Assembly: GCA_965207985.1 (NCBI GenBank)
Contig: CBDBND010000027.1
Location: 62,001 to 126,000, forward strand
Source of the DNA: CBDBND01 sp965207985
GTDB taxonomy: Bacteria > Pseudomonadota > Alphaproteobacteria > Rhodospirillales > Rhodospirillaceae
Length of the DNA: 64,000 nucleotides
Direction: 5' to 3'
The notes beneath the pieces were generated by a model. That model was not told the origin of the DNA, did not search any database, and saw only the letters and a list, made by a program, of their open reading frames with translations. The translations under genes were made by a program, and so were the position numbers. Position 1 is the first letter of the stretch. Each line of letters starts with the position of its first letter. Positions 1 to 8,783 of this stretch are shown here, piece after piece.

Positions 1-15
1 CTCGCCGCGGGAAGA

Positions 16-309
16 ATGTTGGAAAGATTAGAACTATCAGGGATGCACTTTCTTAAGCCAGAAGAATGGGAATCCATACCTGCTGATCAGATCGATCTCA
101 TACACTCCTTTCGATCTTGGCTAGTCAAATATCCGTTTGAAGAATACGAGAGCCTTTTTTTAGAATATCTAAAGCCTGGACTAAGGGCCGCCGTCGATAT
201 CAAGGAAAAATGGACACCCGCCGAAAGTAGCACCCTCATTGTAAACGCTCAAGATCGATTCCTGATCAATGGATACAAGCGGACTCCCCGTATTATGTTT
301 GTGTACTGA
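16..309 (+). CDS. Hypothetical protein, 97 aa
   Basis: I do not recognise this short reading frame. It starts with ATG just behind a purine-rich stretch (GGGAAGA) that is rather close to the start. The composition looks like a soluble protein with several aromatic and acidic residues (WESIPADQIDLIHSF) and no membrane segment. It sits at the window edge, so it could be the downstream part of a longer gene. It may equally be a remnant, because the following 300 bases hold only a tRNA-like fragment. Confidence 0.3.
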   Translation: MLERLELSGMHFLKPEEWESIPADQIDLIHSFRSWLVKYPFEEYESLFLEYLKPGLRAAVDIKEKWTPAESSTLIVNAQDRFLINGYKRTPRIMFVY

Positions 310-408
310 CAAAGTTTTCAAACAAAGACAGACGTCATTACAAACAGATTTGCAAAAAGACATGATCCGGAACAGATCACGACGTGTGGCCCGGGAGATC
401 CGGATGCG

Positions 409-461
409 GACCAAGACCGACGGAGGCAGAGTCCGCCATTCTACCGTTAAACTATTCCCCA
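409..461 (-). pseudogene. Possible 5' part of a tRNA-Gln (CTG)
   Basis: Read on the minus strand from 461, the sequence begins TGGGGAATAGTTTAACGGTA and continues into a stem GGCGGA/TCCGTC enclosing the seven-base loop CTCTGCC, whose middle triplet is CTG. This fits the acceptor, D-arm and anticodon arm of a glutamine tRNA. No T-loop (TTCRANY) or closing acceptor strand follows, so the 3' end appears lost. Position 37 is C, where a purine is normal. The rest of 310-627 shows no gene I can support. Confidence 0.35.
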
Positions 462-627
462 GCAGGGATACGCGAAATGCCGCGACCAGGTTCTGGTCTA
501 TTTTATTTTATTCCGGTCCGCCAAAACCAAATCCTCCAACCGTTAGACGGTTGGTTACACTCGGCCTATTGTGAGGCAACGCCGGTTTCGTCAGGGTCTC
601 GCGCCAACGCTGAGGGAAAGGACGTTC

Positions 628-1629
628 ATGCCCGTCTTACTCGCCGCTTTGGTGATCATCGCCACATCCACAATGCCATCGGCTATGGCCGCAAGCCGGA
701 TGGAAACGATCAAAGCGCGGGGTAGTTTAACCTGCGGCATTGTCGCCCGTGTGCGCGGGTTCACAGATATTGATTCAGAGGGGCGGGTTTCAGGCTTCGA
801 ACCTGACCTTTGCCGCGCCGTAGCAGCCGCGGTTCTTGGCCAAGACGCCAAGGTGACGTATGTGACGGCGGATAATGTCGAAAGTTTCATTGAGAGCGGT
901 GAACCAGACGTCGTTGCGCGGCGCCTGACGGTTACGCTGCGCCGCGACCTGCAGCCCGGGCTTACATTTAGCCGGGTGGTTTTTTATGACGGCACAGCCC
1001 TCCTCGTTCCTATTGCATCGCAGGCGGCGACGCCCTCTGCATTTGCCGGGCATACCATTTGTGTGCGCGATCAGTCGGAAGCCGACGTTGGTCTCTCTTC
1101 CTATTTCGCCGCACGGCGCCTAACGTTTGAGGCAATTCGCGCAGCAGACCTTAAGGACGTTACGGACACATTCTTAAGCGGAGACTGCAATGCTTTGGCT
1201 GCCGATCTGTCCGAACTCGCTCCGATCCGGGCCGATAGGCATGAGAGATTCGCAATTCTTCCGGAGTTGTTGTCAAAGGAGCCCCTCGCTCTCCTGACGC
1301 ACGCGGACGACCCGCAATTCAACGCCATCGTAGATTGGACGATGAATGCCCTAATCGCGGCCGAGGAACTGGGTATTGCCGCGGATGATGCTAATTCGCC
1401 GCGTGATCACCTCGTTTCGCAAATGCGACAATTTCTAGGGCTTGACCCTGGCAACGGTGCAGCGCTCGGCCTTCGTGAAACGTGGGCCGCTGACGTCATC
1501 GCGACTGTCGGAAACTATGGTGAAATCTATGCGCGCAATCTGGGTGATGGCAGTGCGATCCAACTGCCGCGCGGATACAACGCGTTGTGGCGGGACGGCG
1601 GCCTCCTGTACGCGCTGCCTATGCGCTAG
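628..1629 (+). CDS. Amino-acid ABC transporter substrate-binding protein (AapJ-like, family 3)
   Basis: This is a periplasmic solute-binding protein of the family that delivers general or polar amino acids to ABC importers. The ATG at 628 is preceded by GAGGGAAAGGA and opens a Sec signal peptide (MPVLLAALVIIATSTMPSAM, then A-A-S). An earlier ATG at 571 would only add a charged extension. Family signatures are GSLTCGIVARVRGF near the mature N-terminus, GFEPDLCRAVAAAV, and the YDGTALLVP strand, as in AapJ. At 334 aa it has near-usual length. No permease or ATPase genes follow, so it is an orphan receptor here. It may serve a transporter elsewhere or have another binding role. Confidence 0.75.
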   Translation: MPVLLAALVIIATSTMPSAMAASRMETIKARGSLTCGIVARVRGFTDIDSEGRVSGFEPDLCRAVAAAVLGQDAKVTYVTADNVESFIESGEPDVVARRLTVTLRRDLQPGLTFSRVVFYDGTALLVPIASQAATPSAFAGHTICVRDQSEADVGLSSYFAARRLTFEAIRAADLKDVTDTFLSGDCNALAADLSELAPIRADRHERFAILPELLSKEPLALLTHADDPQFNAIVDWTMNALIAAEELGIAADDANSPRDHLVSQMRQFLGLDPGNGAALGLRETWAADVIATVGNYGEIYARNLGDGSAIQLPRGYNALWRDGGLLYALPMR

Positions 1630-1770
1630 GGCACAACCAAACAGGTTAGCAATTGCGATGTCCCGAACCTTTAGCCCGCTCCCCACATCACTCGATCCAC
1701 ATCCAACGATGCTCTAGACTAACAATCGACCCGATGCATAAAAGCCATCAGGTCGGGTAGGGAGAAAGCA

Positions 1771-4017
1771 ATGTTCGCCAAACAACTAAAATCGGCGCTG
1801 GGCGCGACTGTGTTTTTGATGGCGTTCAACGCAGACCAAGGACAGTCGGCCGACGCCGATCAATCAGAGGCCGATTTTATCCGCGGTGTCGTCACCGGCG
1901 TCACTGGACCCGAGGCCGGTGTATGGGTGATCGCGGAGACCAATGATCTGGCTACACCGTTTACGAAAATCGTCGTAACGGATGACCAGGGCCAGTATGT
2001 CCTGCCGCAATTGCCGCAGGCGAATTACAAAATATGGGCGCGCGGCTATGGTTTGTTAGACAGCGATCCGGTTGATGGTGTTCCCGGCCAAAGTGTCGAC
2101 GTTAATGTCGCAAATGCTCCGGACGCGCAAACTGCGGCACAAATATACCCGGCCAACTATTGGTCGTCGCTGATCGAAATCCCGGACAAAAGCGAATTTC
2201 CCGGCACAGGCCCGAATGGCAATGGAATAAGTCCGGCTTTTGAGATGCAGGAGTATTGGCTGCTCAATCTCAAAGCCCGCTGCGCATCCTGCCATCAATT
2301 GGGGAACGAAGTGACGCGCGTGGCCCTGCTGGATGATGCCGTCGAAGCCTGGGAGCAAATGATAAATAAGGAGCGCGATCAGGGCGATATCACGCTCAGT
2401 AATAGTGCCAGGGATTATAAAAATTCGATGGTCAACGGCATGACCTCTTTCGGGCGGGAGCGCGCCTATAAAATGTTCGCCGATTGGTCCGTGGCGATCC
2501 GAAATGGTGCCGTGCCTGCGGCGCCGCCGCGGCCCGAAGGGTTGGAACGAAATGTCGTGCTGACCATGTGGGATTGGGGCGAAGAGCGCGCGATTCACGA
2601 CGAGGTGACCACCGACCAGCGCAATCCGACGGTCAATGCCAACGGCCCCATCTACGGTGCGATCGGTCTTTACAACCAAGAGCCTCGCTTTGGCGCCCTA
2701 TCCTTCCTGGATCCCGTCACCCATGAAGCGAAACTGATTCCGGCCAACCGATTGGATCCGGACTCTCAATTCTTGCCGCCGTCCGGCATCGAGTGGTCGC
2801 TGCACACGCCCATGCTGGATCAAAAGGGCCGCGTTTGGACGACGTCCGTAACGACCGAGCCAATACCCAGTCCGATCGATTGCTTCGACCCAACCAATAA
2901 ATTTGCGAACTATTATCCGATCGACAACCCCCGCTTTCCGGCGGCCACGTCGACCAAGTATGTAAGTCTGTATGATCCTGAGACGGGAGAAGAACAGCCA
3001 ATTCCTGTCTGTTACATGAGTCATCATCTTAGGTTCGCCTATGACGCGGACAACACACTTTTCCTCAGCAGTATTCAAACCCGGGATGCCATTGGTTGGC
3101 TGAATACCCGCGTCTACGATGAAACCCAAGATCCCATGCAAGCCATGGGATGGTGCCCGCTCGTTTTGGATACCAGCGGAGACGGCAAAATCGATCCCGA
3201 CCGCACCACGTGGACGCCATTAACAGGAGGCCTGAGGGGCGCTTTAGAAGGCCGGGACGATCCTGGGGAGGACGGAATTGCGCGGGGGGAATCACCGGCC
3301 ACCGGCGGTGACACCCAATACACCTTCGGGTCTTATTCCATCTCTGTTTCGCAAGTGGATGGCAGCATTTGGTTCGGTGCGCCCGGTTCCCCCCATCCGG
3401 GAGGGATCGGACGTCTCAGTTTAGGCAATAACCCGCCTGAAACCTGCGTGACGGAATATTATCAGCCGCCAAAAAATCCGGACGGCACCGCCAAAGCTTT
3501 TTTTGATCAAGGGATGGATCTGGATTCCAAAGGCATTGCCTGGGCTGCCTTCTCCAGCGGCCATCTCGGAAAGTTCGACCGCAGCAAATGTCAGGTGATA
3601 AATGGCCCGACAGCCACGGGCCAACAGTGCCCAGAAGGCTGGACAATCTATGAGACCCCCGGTCCGAAAATCGCCGACACCAGCGTGAGCGGAGATTTTC
3701 ATTATCTGATTTTTGTCGATATTTTTAACACCCTTGGTTTGGGCAACGACATTCCCATCGTTACGGGTACCAACTCGGACTCGCTGCTCGCGTTCTTGCC
3801 GGAGGAGGAAGAGTGGGTGGTGATGCGCCGGCCCTATCCGCTCGGATTTTATGCCCGTGGACTCGATGGGCGCATTGATGATCCCGACGCCGGTTGGAAG
3901 GGGCGGGGGGTCTGGAGCGCGGACGAAGCAATACCGATATTTCAGTTAGAGACCGGCGTGGGGTCTACAGGCAAGGCCATCAAATTCCAAATACGTCCCG
4001 ATCCACTTGCGCACTAA
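1771..4017 (+). CDS. Exported monohaem c protein with carboxypeptidase-regulatory-like domain and propeller-like C-terminus
   Basis: A 748-aa protein with a Sec signal peptide (MFAKQLKSALGATVFLMAF...). Residues 36-110 resemble a carboxypeptidase regulatory-like, transthyretin-type fold (VVTGVTGPEAGVWV, TDDQGQYVLPQLP, KIWARGYG). A single haem c site CASCH lies at residues 171-175. The remaining 500 residues have repeated W/G-rich strands such as GRVWTTS, GSIWFGAPGSPHPGGIGRL and KGIAWAAFSSGHLGKFD, reminiscent of the Vgb/streptogramin-lyase beta-propeller. This architecture fits a periplasmic electron-transfer or oxidoreductase protein. The substrate is unknown. GGAGAAAG precedes the start. The next gene, with a related N-terminal fold, starts 34 bases later, so the two probably form one unit. 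Confidence 0.7.
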   Translation: MFAKQLKSALGATVFLMAFNADQGQSADADQSEADFIRGVVTGVTGPEAGVWVIAETNDLATPFTKIVVTDDQGQYVLPQLPQANYKIWARGYGLLDSDPVDGVPGQSVDVNVANAPDAQTAAQIYPANYWSSLIEIPDKSEFPGTGPNGNGISPAFEMQEYWLLNLKARCASCHQLGNEVTRVALLDDAVEAWEQMINKERDQGDITLSNSARDYKNSMVNGMTSFGRERAYKMFADWSVAIRNGAVPAAPPRPEGLERNVVLTMWDWGEERAIHDEVTTDQRNPTVNANGPIYGAIGLYNQEPRFGALSFLDPVTHEAKLIPANRLDPDSQFLPPSGIEWSLHTPMLDQKGRVWTTSVTTEPIPSPIDCFDPTNKFANYYPIDNPRFPAATSTKYVSLYDPETGEEQPIPVCYMSHHLRFAYDADNTLFLSSIQTRDAIGWLNTRVYDETQDPMQAMGWCPLVLDTSGDGKIDPDRTTWTPLTGGLRGALEGRDDPGEDGIARGESPATGGDTQYTFGSYSISVSQVDGSIWFGAPGSPHPGGIGRLSLGNNPPETCVTEYYQPPKNPDGTAKAFFDQGMDLDSKGIAWAAFSSGHLGKFDRSKCQVINGPTATGQQCPEGWTIYETPGPKIADTSVSGDFHYLIFVDIFNTLGLGNDIPIVTGTNSDSLLAFLPEEEEWVVMRRPYPLGFYARGLDGRIDDPDAGWKGRGVWSADEAIPIFQLETGVGSTGKAIKFQIRPDPLAH

Positions 4018-4051
4018 CTTTGTGAGGCTCGGGCGTACGGCACAGGCCGCG

Positions 4052-4489
4052 ATGTTAAGTTTGCACGGTAAGAAACTGTGTCTTTGGGTTCTTTGGGGAG
4101 CCTTCTTCGCATTGTCGACGCTGGAAACAGGCGCGCGCGCGGATGGTGACGATTTCTTTGGCGCTATAGAAGTTCTTGGCGATCCGATTTATGTGATGTT
4201 GGGCAGTGTAAAGGATGATCGTGGCAATTATCTCTCCAACGTCCGGGTGACGGTTGATGTCGCGGAGCCGGTTCTCGTTTACGACACGAGGACAAACATA
4301 ATCGGGCGGTTTCGTACGGTAGATGTTGGACGTGCGATTATCGAGCTTGGCTACGATGTTGACCCGGCTCAGATCGAAATTTCAGTTTCCGCTCCGGGCT
4401 ACGTTCCTATGCGCCGGTTTAAACGCGATTCCCTGCGCCAGACACAAGGCATTATAGAAGTCGACTTTGTCATGACGCGGGAAAAGTAA
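4052..4489 (+). CDS. Small exported protein with regulatory-like beta-sandwich domain
   Basis: About 145 aa. I chose ATG 4052 over TTG 4007 because it opens directly into a signal peptide (KKLCLWVLWGAFFALSTLET, then GARA). The mature part contains PIYVMLGSVKDDRGNYLSNV and ISVSAPGYVPMRR, the pattern of carboxypeptidase regulatory-like domains that the preceding haem protein also carries. It is likely a periplasmic partner of that protein. It has no catalytic motif I recognise. The reading frame is intact and ends 24 bases before the IS3 element. Confidence 0.6.
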   Translation: MLSLHGKKLCLWVLWGAFFALSTLETGARADGDDFFGAIEVLGDPIYVMLGSVKDDRGNYLSNVRVTVDVAEPVLVYDTRTNIIGRFRTVDVGRAIIELGYDVDPAQIEISVSAPGYVPMRRFKRDSLRQTQGIIEVDFVMTREK

Positions 4490-4579
4490 ATCCTACTTCG
4501 CCCCTGTTAACTGTGAGGTGGTCCTGGAAAATCGGACAGTTGTTTAAGGTGTATTCCCCCGGTTACGGAGGAATACGAG

Positions 4580-4861
4580 ATGACGAAGCGACGGAAGTTC
4601 ACGCCTGAGTTCAAGGCGAAGGTGGCGCTGGAGGCGCTACGTGGCGACCGGACGATCCAGGAGATCGCGGCGCGCTATGAGGTTCACCCCAATCAGGTCA
4701 GCACATGGAAGCGCCAGGCCATGGACGGCCTGGGCGATGTGTTCTCGAACGGCGTGGAGGCGTCCCGCCGGGACATTGAGGCCGAGGTCCACGATCTTCA
4801 TGCCAAGATCGGCCAGTTGACGGTGGAGCGGGATTTTTTGGCCAAAGGGCTCAAGCGATGA
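4580..4861 (+). CDS. IS3 transposase OrfA
   Basis: A 93-aa helix-turn-helix protein with the family opening RRKFTPEFKAKVALEALRG and EIAARYEVHPNQVSTWK, followed by a leucine-zipper-like heptad region (DLHAKIGQLTVERDFL). It binds the terminal repeats. Its stop overlaps the start of OrfB (ATGA at 4858-4861). IS3 elements usually make the active OrfAB fusion by frameshifting upstream of such an overlap. Confidence 0.92.
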   Translation: MTKRRKFTPEFKAKVALEALRGDRTIQEIAARYEVHPNQVSTWKRQAMDGLGDVFSNGVEASRRDIEAEVHDLHAKIGQLTVERDFLAKGLKR

Positions 4862-5787
4862 GCCGGCCGGAGCGCAAGGCGATGGTGCGCCGCGACGTTT
4901 CCGGTCTCAGCTTGAGCCGTCAATGCGAGATACTGTCGATCAGCCGATCATCTCTCTATTACAGGCTGCGGGGCGAGAGCCCGGCCAACCTGGCGCTGAT
5001 GCGGCGCATCGACGAGTTGTTCCTTAAACATCCGTTCTATGGGTCCCGTCAGATGGCCCGTCATTTGCGCCGCGAGGGGGGTGTCGTCGGCCGTCACCGG
5101 GTTCGGCGCCTCATGCGCCTGATGGGGCTGGAGGCGATCTACCGGGCGCCGAAGACGAGCACGCCCCATCCCGAACACCGGGTCTATCCGTACCGTCTCA
5201 AGGGCCTCGCCATCGAGCGCCCCGACCATGTCTGGTGCGCCGACATCACCTACATCCCGCTCAGGCGCGGCTTCCTTTATCTGGTCGCGGTGATGGACTG
5301 GGCGAGCCGCCGGGTCCTGGCCTGGCGGCTGTCGAACACCATGGATGCCCGGTTCTGCGTCGAGGCCTTGAATGAGGCGCTCGACACCTCCGGCAGGCCG
5401 GAGATCTTCAACACCGACCAGGGCAGCCAGTTCACCAGCTTCGAGGTCACCGGCCGCCTCAAGGAGGCCGGGATCACGATCTCCATGGACGGGCGCGGCC
5501 GGTGCATGGACAACATCTTCATTGAGCGACTGTGGCGCTCTCTCAAGTACGAGGCGGTTCACCTGCACGAGCTGACCGACGGCTTCCACGCCGAGAGGGT
5601 CATCGGCGAATGGATCGGGTTCTACAACACCGAGCGGCCCCATTCGTCGCTCGGAGGCAAAACGCCGGCGGAAGCCTACGCGGCGGGGCAGCCTGTGGAT
5701 ATGTTGGACAAGACTACCGCCTTGCCCACATCCCCACAGGCCCAACAACAGAAATCAAATATGATAAACAGGATTCTGACGGCATGA
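4858..5787 (+). CDS. IS3 transposase OrfB (DDE integrase)
   Basis: A 309-aa retroviral-integrase-type catalytic protein. An N-terminal HTH_21-like segment (LFLKHPFYGSRQMARHLRR) precedes the DDE core: WCADITYIPLRRGFLYLVAV carries the first Asp, IFNTDQGSQFTS the second, and FIERLWRSLKYEAV the Glu. The C-terminus has the usual FYNTERPHSSLGGKTPAEAY. The frame is intact and full length, so this copy can probably move. Confidence 0.93.
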   Translation: MSRPERKAMVRRDVSGLSLSRQCEILSISRSSLYYRLRGESPANLALMRRIDELFLKHPFYGSRQMARHLRREGGVVGRHRVRRLMRLMGLEAIYRAPKTSTPHPEHRVYPYRLKGLAIERPDHVWCADITYIPLRRGFLYLVAVMDWASRRVLAWRLSNTMDARFCVEALNEALDTSGRPEIFNTDQGSQFTSFEVTGRLKEAGITISMDGRGRCMDNIFIERLWRSLKYEAVHLHELTDGFHAERVIGEWIGFYNTERPHSSLGGKTPAEAYAAGQPVDMLDKTTALPTSPQAQQQKSNMINRILTA

Positions 5788-6046
5788 TCAGACAGCGGAA
5801 TACACCTTAGATAAGCCGTCAGACTGTCCAAACAAGTGGGACCACCTCACTGGGCGCGCTTGCCCTTTATTCAGTGGCATTCACAGGTCATCGATGACGA
5901 CATCGGCGCATATGTCATTGAAGAGTTTAGGAATCTACCAGGAGACTAAGACTGCGGAGGCGTGTAATATCTTGGGAGGGTGCATTTCGTAACATTCTCT
6001 GCACATCAAGACACTTTGTGGCCACATACATATGGGGGACATTGCT

Positions 6047-7012
6047 ATGTCAATTATTTGTACTGCGCGTTCGTTAGTCGCTCTCATATTTTCGATTACT
6101 ATACTTCTTGCCGGTTCCGCACACGGCGGAGAACCTTTGGGCCGCGGCACGTCCGTCGACGACTGGGAAGGTTGGGGGACAATCTTAAAGAGCGGTAAGG
6201 GGTACGCCTCAACGCCGATGGGGCAGGTGCATTACCGTGACATCGGACCGCGCGATACCAAATATCCCATCGTTCTTTTGCATCAGACACCCATGTCCAT
6301 GATCCAGTTCGCGGGGATCCAAAATGCGTTCGCTGAAATGGGTATTCGCGCCATAACGACGGACCGACCGGGGTACGGACTGTCCGATATGCCGCCGGAA
6401 CAACCGTCCATCGAAGAGTATGCCGACAACTTGGTGCCCGTGCTTGATCATCTTGGTTTGGACAAAGTCGTTATTGCCGGCCATCACACCGGCGCTCAAG
6501 AAGCTGCTGCGTTTGCCGCCAGACATCCAGACCGGGTCTCGGCCATTGTCATGCACGGCGCGGCTCAGCTCACTCAGGAAGAGGCGGACGCTTATCTGTC
6601 TTCACCTGGTCGGGACCGGACCCCGCGGGCGGACGGCTCACACATAGCCCACCGGTTCAATCCGGACGCTCCAGCGGAACGCCAAGGTATTCTAGACGCC
6701 AAGCAATGGTTGATGATTACGTCTTACATTCAAGGCCCAGATATCGGTCATTGGGCGGCATTCCATTACGACATGCTTCCCGATCTGATGGCGATCAAGG
6801 TGCCGGGCTTGATTCTGACGGACACCAAAGACCCTGTGAATGTCATGGACAAACGGATCGTGTCCACCCACCGTCCAGACTTCAAGTACATCGAGTTTTC
6901 GCAGGGCGATCTGCTTGAGTTCATGGCCGAGCCCAAGCGCTGGGCTGAAATCGTTGCCGACTTCATGGCGACTGTGGAAGCGCAGCAGGATACCGCCAGC
7001 CTCAATCGCTAA
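6047..7012 (+). CDS. Exported alpha/beta-hydrolase-fold protein without nucleophile serine
   Basis: About 321 aa. I place the start at ATG 6047, behind GGGGGAC, rather than ATG 6032. It opens into a hydrophobic signal peptide ending LLAGSAHG. The fold is clear: LLHQTPMS after strand 3, DRPGYGLSD, nucleophile elbow, then LILTDTKDPVN with the acidic residue. The elbow reads AGHHTGAQ, so the nucleophile position of G-x-Nu-x-G is His (about residue 147). The usual C-terminal catalytic His is also absent, the region reading SQGDLLEFMAEPKRW. It probably acts with the flavin oxidoreductase that starts 64 bases downstream. A simple esterase function is unlikely. The chemistry is unknown. Confidence 0.75.
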   Translation: MSIICTARSLVALIFSITILLAGSAHGGEPLGRGTSVDDWEGWGTILKSGKGYASTPMGQVHYRDIGPRDTKYPIVLLHQTPMSMIQFAGIQNAFAEMGIRAITTDRPGYGLSDMPPEQPSIEEYADNLVPVLDHLGLDKVVIAGHHTGAQEAAAFAARHPDRVSAIVMHGAAQLTQEEADAYLSSPGRDRTPRADGSHIAHRFNPDAPAERQGILDAKQWLMITSYIQGPDIGHWAAFHYDMLPDLMAIKVPGLILTDTKDPVNVMDKRIVSTHRPDFKYIEFSQGDLLEFMAEPKRWAEIVADFMATVEAQQDTASLNR

Positions 7013-7075
7013 AGTCCAACGCCCGGGCTTCGTTGAGAAAATAATTCAACGGTAAACCTCTATGGGGAGACCGCA

Positions 7076-8620
7076 ATGACACGCGCCAAAAACTCTGAAA
7101 ACCCGTTTTCTGCCAACGTATCCAAGAGAACTTTCCTTTCCGGTGTTGGAGCGACTGCCGTCGGATTAGGGCTGGCTTCCAAAGCCGTTGTCGCCGAGGA
7201 CACCGAGAAGTACGACCTCATTGTTGTTGGCGGCGGAAATTCGGGCATGCCGGCAGCCATCTTTACGGCTAAGCGTGGCGGTCGTGTCTTGATCGTCGAA
7301 GCCGCCGCACAATTGGGTGGGACTTTGTTTCTGTCGGGCGGTCAAATGAGCGCAGCGGGCACTAAGCTGCAGAAAGCGCAGGGTCTGAAAGACTCGCCGG
7401 AAGAGCACTACAACGACATCATGCGCATCAGCAAAAATAAGGCGAATCCGGAAATCGTCCGCTTGGCTGTCTACAACGCAGCCGACACTTTTGATTGGCT
7501 CACCGACAATGGCCTTGAAGTCCATCCTGAGCACCCGGTTACTGGCACAACCCATGAGCCATACAGCCGGCCTCGATACGCTTGGGGTCTAGAAGGTGGC
7601 ATCTCGATTTTAAAGATCCTTGAAAAACTCATTCAGCCACATATCGAGAGCGGCGCCATAACCTTGCGCACCAACACCGAAGTCATCGAACTGATTCAAG
7701 AAGGCGATGGTGCCATCACGGGGGTTGTGACCCGGGGTGAGAATGGCCGCACAGCACGGTACAGCGGTCGTAATATCCTTCTCTCCTGCGGTGGCTATGC
7801 GTCAAATCCTGAAATGGTCGAGGAGCTTGAAAACCATACGGATTACGGGGACGTGTCCTATCCGTACAGCCAGGGCGCAGGCATCACGCTTGGAACGGCG
7901 GCTGGAGGCTACGTGCGAGGTGGTGAGCATCATTTGCCGTCCTTTGGCAGCATCCTTCAAGATGACAATTTCCCCAGTCCGAGGCTTGCCCGCTGGGTCT
8001 CCTATCCGCCGCACCGCCAACCGTGGGAAATTTATGTCAACGTTCATGGCGAACGGTTTCTGCGCGAAGACATGAACAGTCATGATGTCCGTGAGCATGC
8101 ATTGGTGAGACAACCGGAAGAACGGTGCTGGGTTGTTTTCGACGAAGCCATTCTTAACGGAGCCCCGCCAGGCGTGGGTGGCTGGACCCGGGAAGAAATC
8201 AAAGACGCGTTTGAGTCTCAACCGATGTTCTACCGTGCCGGCAGCATCGAAGAGCTCGCCGATGCGACCGGAATTAATAAGGCAGCATTGGTCAAAACGG
8301 TTGCACGTTACAACCAAGGCCAGGATGGTGGTAAGGATGCCCTGGGCCGGGTGCACTTGCCGCTGCCTATTTCCGAAGCGCCATTTTATGCCATCCGTAT
8401 TCAAGGATCGCAGCTCATTGGCTGGGCGGGGCTTGCAGTCGATGGCCAGTTGCGGGTGATCCGGCAAGACGGCACGACAATCCCCAACCTTTATGCCGCC
8501 GGAGAATTACTGGGTACGGACCAGTTTATGGGCCGGTCCTATTGTGGCGGTATGTTGGTCACACCGGCGTTGACATTCGGTCGCCTTTTGGGTGACAGCA
8601 TGCTCAGTTTTGACACCTGA
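7076..8620 (+). CDS. FAD-dependent oxidoreductase, fumarate reductase/3-ketosteroid dehydrogenase-like, with export leader
   Basis: A 514-aa flavoprotein. The N-terminus SKRTFLSGVGATAVGLGLAS looks like a Tat leader in which the first arginine is lysine. The Rossmann FAD motif DLIVVGGGNSGMPAAIF follows, then GGTLFLSGGQMSAAGT, HGERFLREDM in the catalytic half, and the C-terminal FAD motif TIPNLYAAGELLGTDQFMG. Members of this superfamily reduce or introduce carbon-carbon double bonds next to carbonyl groups. The start has a strong GGGGAGACC. It is a close relative of the gene at 12130-13629, which lacks the leader. The substrate is unknown. Confidence 0.8.
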   Translation: MTRAKNSENPFSANVSKRTFLSGVGATAVGLGLASKAVVAEDTEKYDLIVVGGGNSGMPAAIFTAKRGGRVLIVEAAAQLGGTLFLSGGQMSAAGTKLQKAQGLKDSPEEHYNDIMRISKNKANPEIVRLAVYNAADTFDWLTDNGLEVHPEHPVTGTTHEPYSRPRYAWGLEGGISILKILEKLIQPHIESGAITLRTNTEVIELIQEGDGAITGVVTRGENGRTARYSGRNILLSCGGYASNPEMVEELENHTDYGDVSYPYSQGAGITLGTAAGGYVRGGEHHLPSFGSILQDDNFPSPRLARWVSYPPHRQPWEIYVNVHGERFLREDMNSHDVREHALVRQPEERCWVVFDEAILNGAPPGVGGWTREEIKDAFESQPMFYRAGSIEELADATGINKAALVKTVARYNQGQDGGKDALGRVHLPLPISEAPFYAIRIQGSQLIGWAGLAVDGQLRVIRQDGTTIPNLYAAGELLGTDQFMGRSYCGGMLVTPALTFGRLLGDSMLSFDT

Positions 8621-8783
8621 GCTGGATCAGGAAAGGCATACTCTTTCGTTAGAGTGTCCATAAGATTGCTTCAGACGGGCGAGAATCTGGACAATTGGGC
8701 GAGCACTATGTCCGTCGTCAGATTATTTGGGACAGCGGGGGTTGATAAACTAAGAGAGAGTTTGGCCCATCTTGGTTTTCAGT

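Larger units (their letters stand above)
4514..5849 (+). mobile_element. IS3-family insertion sequence (1336 bp) with CTG target duplication
   Basis: The imperfect terminal inverted repeats start TGAGGTGGTCC at 4514 and, read inward from 5849 on the other strand, TGAGGTGGTCC. Both continue to GGACAGT and later share AAGGTGTATTCC. The three bases CTG flank the element on both sides (4511-4513 and 5850-5852), the usual target-site duplication for IS3. Two overlapping frames encode the transposase. The element looks complete and possibly active. Confidence 0.9.

Noticed and set aside
4948..5748. Long open frame on the strand opposite the IS3 OrfB
   Set aside because: It is a GC-driven shadow of a well-conserved transposase and resembles no protein family.
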